Shown here: piece by piece, positions 7,107 through 11,156 of the stretch
How positions within the stretch are numbered: the first letter of the stretch is position 1
How the letters are laid out: each line of letters begins with the position of its first letter
Origin: Bacteroidales bacterium
GTDB lineage: Bacteria; Bacteroidota; Bacteroidia; Bacteroidales; UBA7960
Direction of reading: 5' to 3'
Assembly (NCBI GenBank): GCA_007132825.1
Contig: SLNX01000018.1
Coordinates: forward strand, 1 to 11,156
Length of the DNA stretch: 11,156 nt
Notes under the pieces: generated by a model
Seen by the model: the letters and a program-made list of their open reading frames with translations, nothing else
The model's database searches: none
What the model was told of the DNA's origin: nothing
Made by a program: the position numbers and the translations under genes

Positions 7107-7463
7107 ATGGAAAATTTAACAAAAGAGGTATTCAAAGAGAAGGTTTTTGATTTTGAGGCAAACAAAGAGTGGAAGTTTGAAGGGGACAAGCCCTGCATCA
7201 TCGACTTTTATGCTGATTGGTGTGCACCGTGCCGGGCACTGACACCGGTGATGGAAGAGCTTTCGGAAGAATACAAGGACAAGGTTGATATTTACAAAAT
7301 AGATACGGAAAAGGAGCAGGAGCTTGCAGCGATGTTTGGCATCCGTAGCATTCCGAGTATTTTGTTTGTGCCGAAGGATGCACAACCCCAAATGGCAACC
7401 GGTGCGCTTCCGAAAGAAGCCCTGGTGAAAGCCATTGAAGATGTGCTGGATGTTAAGGCATAA
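7107..7463 (+). CDS. trxA: Cytoplasmic thioredoxin
   Basis: A small soluble thioredoxin, normally reduced by thioredoxin reductase and supplying electrons to cytoplasmic disulfides. The 118-residue protein has no signal or membrane segment. The active site is WCAPC (Cys39, Cys42) within DFYADW, preceded by the buried strand CIIDF. The cis-proline is in RSIPSI (Pro83), and the late GALPKEAL segment fits Bacteroidota thioredoxins. CAPC rather than CGPC is a mild change, probably without loss of function. Gaps of 35 nt on both sides place it in the middle of a three-gene unit. No thioredoxin reductase gene is in the window. The symbol is assigned by family; the genome may hold several paralogues. 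Confidence 0.88.
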   Translation: MENLTKEVFKEKVFDFEANKEWKFEGDKPCIIDFYADWCAPCRALTPVMEELSEEYKDKVDIYKIDTEKEQELAAMFGIRSIPSILFVPKDAQPQMATGALPKEALVKAIEDVLDVKA

Positions 7464-7498
7464 TTTAAACCAACTAATTATCAAAGAATCCATTTGCA

Positions 7499-7771
7499 AT
7501 GAGCGAACCAGTGAAAAACAATGAACAGCGCAACGAAGGGGGAAGATCGCGGTTGTCGCCTCTGCGTTTGGCACCGCGTAAATATTTTACCGTTCTTTCC
7601 GCATTTGTGATTTTGGGAATTTTTGGGGGTTACGGTTATTATGCATTGATCGGATGCAGTACCGGTAGTTGTGCCATCACCTCGAACCCTTATATGAGTA
7701 TGGTCTGGGGCGGATTGATCGGTTATCTGCTCCCCGATTTCTTTGTAAAGAAGGCCGCTGAAGAGAACTGA
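7499..7771 (+). CDS. DUF6132-like small membrane protein with C-x4-C loop
   Basis: A 90-residue protein of unknown function resembling the DUF6132 family by its GCSTGSCAITSNP signature; the family name is from memory. After a basic, polar N-terminus (1-29, with RLRLAPRK) come two hydrophobic segments (about 30-50 and 65-80) joined by the loop GCSTGSCAITSNP with Cys53 and Cys58. A basic/acidic tail (VKKAAEEN) follows. By the positive-inside rule both ends are cytoplasmic and the cysteine loop faces the periplasm, the same side as the anchored thioredoxin two genes upstream. It is the last gene of the thioredoxin cluster, 35 nt after trxA, which suggests but does not prove a role in thiol chemistry. 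Its stop lies 1 nt from the stop of the convergent permease gene. Confidence 0.8.
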   Translation: MSEPVKNNEQRNEGGRSRLSPLRLAPRKYFTVLSAFVILGIFGGYGYYALIGCSTGSCAITSNPYMSMVWGGLIGYLLPDFFVKKAAEEN

Positions 7772-7772
7772 T

Positions 7773-8852
7773 CTATTTCGGGGCAATTTTTAGCAAGTAA
7801 GCTCCCAGCAAGCCGAAAAGTATATTTGGAATCCATACGGCAAGCATTGGATGCAGGTTGCCATTTGTTGCAAAAGTGGTTGTTACCTGCATAAAAAGGA
7901 TAAAAGCGAAACTAAGGGTGATACCGGCTCCAAGATGCAAACCAATTCCTCCGCGTACTTTCTGACTGGAAAGTGCTACTCCAATTACCGTAAGCACCAG
8001 CGTGGAAAAAGGAAAAGCAAGTCTCCGGTGTTTTTCCACTTCATAAAAACTTACGATTTCTGAACCCCTTAGCCTCTCATTGGCGATGAATTCATTAAGT
8101 TCCCTGTAATTTAATGTCTCCATGTCTTTCAGGGTTTGTGTAAAATCGTGTGGTGTGAAGGGAAGGACTGTATCCAGTTCCCTACCGAAAGTTAGTTTCT
8201 CTTCCAGTTCACGGATATGGCGCTCGTTGTAGTTTAAAATGGTCCAGTGCTCTCCTTCATTGTCATAGACAATCCTGTCGGCAAAAAGCTTATAGGTAAG
8301 TTGCCCGTTGCTGATTTCTTCCAGTGTGAAACGATAGCCCGTTAAAGTCCTTTCGCTGTATGACTCCAGGTAAATGAATATGCCAGGTCGAATCTGCATA
8401 TGTATGTTGCTGCCACTGATTGTTTCAGGTCTTCTTACAAATTCATATTCAAACTCCAGACGTTTTTCGTTTGCAGGAGGTATAACGACATTTGAAAGGT
8501 AGATGGATACCATTGAAAGCAGTACTGCTGAAATGAGATAAGGTACCAGCAAGCGCCAAAAGCTGACTCCGGAACTCAAAATGGCAATAATCTCGGTGTT
8601 AAAAGCCATCCTGGAGGTAAAAAATACAACCGTGATGAATGTGAACAGTGGAAGGAAGAGGTTTATGAAGTAGGGTATGAAGTTGACATAATAAATCAGG
8701 ATGATATCGCGCAGTGATGCCTGGTTGTCAATGAAGTTGTCGATCTTTTCTGAAAGGTCAAAAATCACAACAATGAAAATGATCAGGGTGATGGCAAAAA
8801 AGAAGGTTCCTAAAAACTTCCTGATGATATAAAAATCAAGCTTTTTTAACAT
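7773..8852 (-). CDS. LptF/LptG-family LPS export permease (YjgP/YjgQ)
   Basis: An inner-membrane permease of the LPS transport ABC complex, which with LptB and LptC extracts lipopolysaccharide from the inner membrane and passes it to the periplasmic bridge. The 359-residue protein shows the family layout: three N-terminal helices (about 12-32, 55-80, 98-120), a periplasmic beta-jellyroll-like domain (about 121-270, with NVVIPPANEKR at its start), and three C-terminal helices (about 278-296, 303-325, 335-355). The conserved HRRLAFPFSTLVLTVIGVAL segment opens the C-terminal half. Whether it is LptF or LptG cannot be settled by eye. It lies 69 nt downstream of tgt on the same strand, a common arrangement in Bacteroidota. 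A TATCTTTA motif at 8906-8913 in the gap might be an internal promoter. Confidence 0.9.
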   Translation of the reverse strand: MLKKLDFYIIRKFLGTFFFAITLIIFIVVIFDLSEKIDNFIDNQASLRDIILIYYVNFIPYFINLFLPLFTFITVVFFTSRMAFNTEIIAILSSGVSFWRLLVPYLISAVLLSMVSIYLSNVVIPPANEKRLEFEYEFVRRPETISGSNIHMQIRPGIFIYLESYSERTLTGYRFTLEEISNGQLTYKLFADRIVYDNEGEHWTILNYNERHIRELEEKLTFGRELDTVLPFTPHDFTQTLKDMETLNYRELNEFIANERLRGSEIVSFYEVEKHRRLAFPFSTLVLTVIGVALSSQKVRGGIGLHLGAGITLSFAFILFMQVTTTFATNGNLHPMLAVWIPNILFGLLGAYLLKIAPK

Positions 8853-8921
8853 GGTTTGCCTTGTCCTTTTGTTCTAACCCCCTGATCTTATCGTAATGAA
8901 CGGAATAAAGATACGGTTATT

Positions 8922-10052
8922 TTACAATCGCTGTGTTACCTTGGGAGTCATCTCCCTTTTCCAGTTCGCAAAATTGCTTTCCTGAATCTGATGCCTGGCT
9001 TCCTTCACAAGCCATCTGTAGAAGCTCAGGTTGTGGATGGTTGCAATCATTGGTCCAAGCATCTCACCGGCCACAAATAAGTGGCGCAGGTATGCCCGGC
9101 TATACGCTGTGTCAACAAAAGCATCGCCGTGTGGGTCAATCTCATTGTAGTCCTTTTGCCATTTTTGATTGCGGATGTTGATGATCCCCTCCCTGGTAAA
9201 CAGCATGCCATTTCTGGCATTCCTTGTGGGCATCACACAGTCGAACATGTCAACCCCCAACCCGATGCACTCCAGAATGTTTTCAGGGGTGCCTACACCC
9301 ATCAGGTATCTGGGTTTGTCTTTCGGTAAGATGCTGCAAACCAGTTCTGTCATCTCGTACATCACCTCTTTGGGCTCTCCGACAGACAGTCCACCTATGG
9401 CATTCCCCTCCCGGCCGCAGTCGCTGATGAATTGTGCCGATTCCTGCCGCAAGTCACGGAATGTGCTTCCTTGCACAATTGGGAAAAGTGTTTGGCTGTA
9501 TCCATAGTGTCCCTGGGTGGCATCAAAATGGTCGCAGCATTTTTGAAGCCATTTGTGGGTTAATTTCATCGACTTTGCCGCGTAGTTGTAATCGCAAGGA
9601 TAGGGGGTGCATTCATCAAATGCCATGATTATGTCGGCACCGATGGTTCTTTGAATGTCTATCACCCCTTCCGGTGAAAAAAAGTGGCGTGAACCGTCGA
9701 TATGCGATTGAAATGTCACCCCCTCGGGAGTTAGTTTGCGCCTTTCGGCAAGAGAGTAAACCTGATATCCACCGCTGTCGGTCAATACCGGCCTGTCCCA
9801 CGACATGAACTTATGGATGCCACCCGCTCCGGAAATAATTTCCAGTCCGGGTCGCAAATAGAGATGATAGGTATTGCCCAGGATGATATCAGGTTTTACC
9901 TGTTCCATCAAATCCTTTTTGTGAATGGCCTTCACGGTAGCTGCCGTTCCGACAGGCATGAAAATCGGAGTTTCAATAGCACCGTGGTCGGTATTTATGA
10001 CACCGGCACGCGCCTGACTTTCTTGATCTGTTGATGATATCCTGAATTCCAT
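8922..10052 (-). CDS. tgt: Queuine/preQ1 tRNA-ribosyltransferase (tRNA-guanine transglycosylase)
   Basis: This enzyme exchanges the guanine at the wobble position of GUN-anticodon tRNAs for the queuosine precursor preQ1. The catalytic features are clear: DSGGYQV (92-98, Asp92 the active-site acid/base), FPIVQG (190-195), the base-recognition loop IGGLSVGE (219-226), RYLMGVG (248-254) and DMFDCVMPTRNAR (268-280) with nucleophile Asp271. The 376-residue length is normal. The structural zinc site is unusual: the C-x-C-x2-C before SRAYLRHL is replaced, with Gly309, Ala311 and Asp314 in those positions, while the usual histidine (His340 in TIHN) remains. I recall Bacteroides homologues with similar FVDT...YSKAYLRHL text, so this is probably a lineage trait and not damage. 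It precedes the LptF/LptG permease gene. A TATCTTTG motif lies 14 nt before the ATG. Confidence 0.95.
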   Translation of the reverse strand: MEFRISSTDQESQARAGVINTDHGAIETPIFMPVGTAATVKAIHKKDLMEQVKPDIILGNTYHLYLRPGLEIISGAGGIHKFMSWDRPVLTDSGGYQVYSLAERRKLTPEGVTFQSHIDGSRHFFSPEGVIDIQRTIGADIIMAFDECTPYPCDYNYAAKSMKLTHKWLQKCCDHFDATQGHYGYSQTLFPIVQGSTFRDLRQESAQFISDCGREGNAIGGLSVGEPKEVMYEMTELVCSILPKDKPRYLMGVGTPENILECIGLGVDMFDCVMPTRNARNGMLFTREGIINIRNQKWQKDYNEIDPHGDAFVDTAYSRAYLRHLFVAGEMLGPMIATIHNLSFYRWLVKEARHQIQESNFANWKREMTPKVTQRL

Positions 10053-10066
10053 TAAAAAATTTTTGT

Positions 10067-10074
10067 CAAAGATA
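10067..10074 (-). promoter_or_regulatory. Candidate -7 element (TATCTTTG) for tgt-lpt permease
   Basis: The minus strand reads TATCTTTG, 14 nt from the tgt ATG at 10052, which would give a very short leader. No -33 TTG is visible at the usual spacing. It is the third minus-strand occurrence of the same octamer before a gene in this window. Confidence 0.45.
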
Positions 10075-10184
10075 AAACTATTCGATTGTTTTTATTGTTC
10101 GACCCCTGCTGGCATGTGTGTTGGGTAACAAATTTTGATTAATTTCGTTGCTGCATTATTCGCAAGCATTGTTTTTACTGCCTG

Positions 10185-10793
10185 ATGATGATCGGAAAGC
10201 CCCAACATAGTAAAAAAGCACAAAGAGATCTTGAGTTGGTCAGGCAGGCTGTTGAGCTGAATAATCAGCAGGCTTTCGCCGAATTGATGCAGATTTATAA
10301 GGATACCATCTTTTTTATGCTGCTTCGAATGACCGGTAACCATGAAGATGCTGAAGACCTTACCATTGAAACGTTCGGAAAGGCTTTCACAAACATCCGT
10401 CAATACAATGGATCCTTTGCATTCAGCACATGGTTGTTCAGAATTGCGTCAAACAACTGCATCGATTTCATGCGTAAGAAGAAAAAGAATGTTTTGACCC
10501 AGGAAGCAAATGAGGATATTGATGACCAGGATGGCAAATTCAATTTTGTAATCGACCTGATCAACCCTGAGGAAAAGTTCATTAAAAGTCAAAAGGCGGA
10601 GGTGGTCAGACAGGTTGTGGAAACCCTCAAACCCCGCTACAGGCGACTGATCCTGATGCGGTATTTTGATGAACGATCCTATGAAGAGATTGCCGAAGAA
10701 CTTGATCTGCCCCTCGGTACAGTTAAAGCACAGCTTTTTCGTGCCAGGGAGTTCCTTTACAGGTCTTTGAAAAATTTGATGGAAAGGATATAG
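10185..10793 (+). CDS. Sigma-70 family RNA polymerase sigma factor (ECF-like)
   Basis: A predicted alternative sigma factor of the two-domain ECF type. Region 2 spans about 28-98, with the core-binding DAEDLTIETFGKAF segment (55-68) and the promoter-melting/-10 reading part FSTWLFRIASNNCIDFMRK (80-98). After an acidic linker (about 108-132), region 4 (about 140-196) carries the helix-turn-helix YEEIAEELDLPLGTVKAQLF. At 202 residues it is complete. Two ATGs stand in tandem at 10185 and 10188, and either could start. It is divergent from tgt across 132 nt; TAATTTCG at 10140 is a poor promoter match. No anti-sigma gene follows: directly at the stop codon a tandem-repeat array starts. I recall close relatives widespread in Bacteroidota without an adjacent anti-sigma factor; regulon unknown. 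Confidence 0.9.
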   Translation: MMIGKPQHSKKAQRDLELVRQAVELNNQQAFAELMQIYKDTIFFMLLRMTGNHEDAEDLTIETFGKAFTNIRQYNGSFAFSTWLFRIASNNCIDFMRKKKKNVLTQEANEDIDDQDGKFNFVIDLINPEEKFIKSQKAEVVRQVVETLKPRYRRLILMRYFDERSYEEIAEELDLPLGTVKAQLFRAREFLYRSLKNLMERI

Positions 10794-10948
10794 AGCTGGG
10801 AACTGGGAACTGGGAGCTGAGAACTGGGAACTGGGAACTGGGAACTGAGAACTGGGAACTGAGAACTGGGAACTGAGAACTGGGAACTGGGAACTGGGAA
10901 CTGAGAACTGGGAACTGGGAACTGGGAACTGAGAACTGAGAGAACTGA
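10793..10948 (+). repeat. Tandem array of 7-nt units (GAACTGG/GAACTGA)
   Basis: Twenty-one units of 7 nt run without phase break from 10793 to 10939, and a 22nd follows after a GA insertion (10942-10948). Units are GAACTGG or GAACTGA, with GAGCTGG and GAGCTGA as first and fourth. Taking only the last base of each unit gives GGGA GGGA GA GA GGGA GGGA A A, so the array is built mainly from 28-nt blocks (four copies) with two 14-nt half blocks between them. The first base of the array is the last base of the sigma-factor stop codon TAG. It is non-coding in appearance. Confidence 0.95.
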
Positions 10949-10952
10949 GTGT

Positions 10953-11060
10953 CTAAACAACTCAACAACTAAACGACTAAACATCTAAACGACTAAAAAT
11001 CTAAACGACTAAACAACTAAACATCTAAACAACTCAACACTAAACCCTCAACCTTAAACC
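10953..11060 (+). repeat. Tandem array of 8-nt then 7-nt CTAAAC-type units
   Basis: Ten 8-nt units of the form CTAAACRA/CTAAACAT (with CTCAACAA and CTAAAAAT variants) fill 10953-11032. Four 7-nt units follow (CTCAACA, CTAAACC, CTCAACC, TTAAACC) to 11060. The array starts 4 nt after the first array and ends 12 nt before the next ATG. It holds almost no G, the opposite of the G-rich first array. No TTT occurs anywhere between 10794 and 11072, so no TAnnTTTG promoter element is present. Confidence 0.92.
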
Positions 11061-11072
11061 ATTAATAAACTC

Positions 11073-11156
11073 ATGAAAAATACACTTTTAATGATATTTG
11101 CAGCGCTGTGCGTCATGCTTTGCATGAATGTTGCAGAGGCCCAGGTTGTAAATTAT
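11073..11156 (+). CDS. Secreted protein of unknown function (5' part only)
   Basis: An open frame starts at ATG 11073 and runs off the window after 28 codons. It encodes a typical signal peptide: a basic start (MKN), a hydrophobic core (LLMIFAALCVMLCM) and a likely signal peptidase I site at AEA|QVVNY. The cysteines do not form a lipobox. The mature part is too short (about 4 residues) to classify. It lies on the sigma-factor strand but behind 279 nt of repeat-rich DNA without a recognisable promoter. Confidence 0.7.
   Translation, partial: MKNTLLMIFAALCVMLCMNVAEAQVVNY

Noticed and set aside
7116..7574. 152-codon minus-strand frame under trxA and the DUF6132-like gene
   Set aside because: It is a shadow frame with basic and cysteine-rich composition typical of antisense reading; both sense genes have conserved motifs.
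10121..10147. TTG-N16-TAATTTCG as promoter of the sigma-factor gene
   Set aside because: The -7 part has a mismatch in the TTTG core and the spacing is several bases shorter than the usual 19-21, so it is too weak to list.
10723..10984. Two overlapping minus-strand open frames coding for Ser-Ser-Gln-Phe-Pro-Val repeats
   Set aside because: They are translations of the 7-nt array. Because 7 is not a multiple of 3, every open frame yields the same rotated heptapeptide, so the periodic protein is a by-product of the DNA repeat. One frame also overlaps the end of the sigma-factor gene.
10793..11060. CRISPR array or telomere-like repeat
   Set aside because: Units are 7-8 nt and contiguous, without unique spacers and without cas genes. 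The CTAAACC units match a rotation of the plant telomere repeat only by chance in a low-complexity stretch.

Overview
The window looks like a chromosomal segment of a Bacteroidota (Bacteroidales-like) bacterium. The evidence is the gene set (OmpP1/FadL porin next to an SGNH lipoprotein, uridine-kinase-like nucleoside kinase with a synthetase-like N-terminal half, DUF6132-type protein, tgt followed by an LptF/LptG permease), the AT-rich leaders without strong Shine-Dalgarno sequences, and repeated TAnnTTTG motifs, the -7 element of the Bacteroidota primary sigma factor. No mobile element, CRISPR array, tRNA or rRNA was seen.

Layout: 1-241 is a non-coding leader with two hairpins, followed by an NfsA-like nitroreductase (+). 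Convergent to it, and separated by a hairpin that may terminate both sides, is a minus-strand two-gene unit: a FadL-type outer-membrane transporter and an SGNH/GDSL lipoprotein. Next, also on the minus strand, is a nucleoside kinase that lacks the TGS domain usual in its relatives. On the plus strand follow a dihydroorotate-dehydrogenase-like flavoprotein with a near-canonical promoter, and a compact thiol-redox cluster: membrane-anchored thioredoxin, cytoplasmic thioredoxin and a small two-helix membrane protein with a C-x4-C loop. This cluster meets, with a 1-nt gap, the end of a minus-strand tgt-lptG/F unit (queuosine tRNA modification and LPS-export permease). Divergent from tgt is an ECF-like sigma factor. 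Immediately after its stop codon come two abutting simple-sequence arrays (a 7-mer array, then an 8-mer/7-mer array), and the window ends in the signal peptide of a truncated secreted protein.

Most of the content is ordinary core and housekeeping material. The points most worth a second look are the double tandem array with its higher-order 28-nt pattern, the possible thioredoxin/DUF6132 thiol relay, the tRNA-guanine transglycosylase without its three zinc cysteines, the DHODH-like enzyme without the class 1A cysteine motif, and the TGS-less nucleoside kinase. I see no convincing undescribed multi-gene system. The thiol-relay cluster is the nearest candidate, and its function is inferred.
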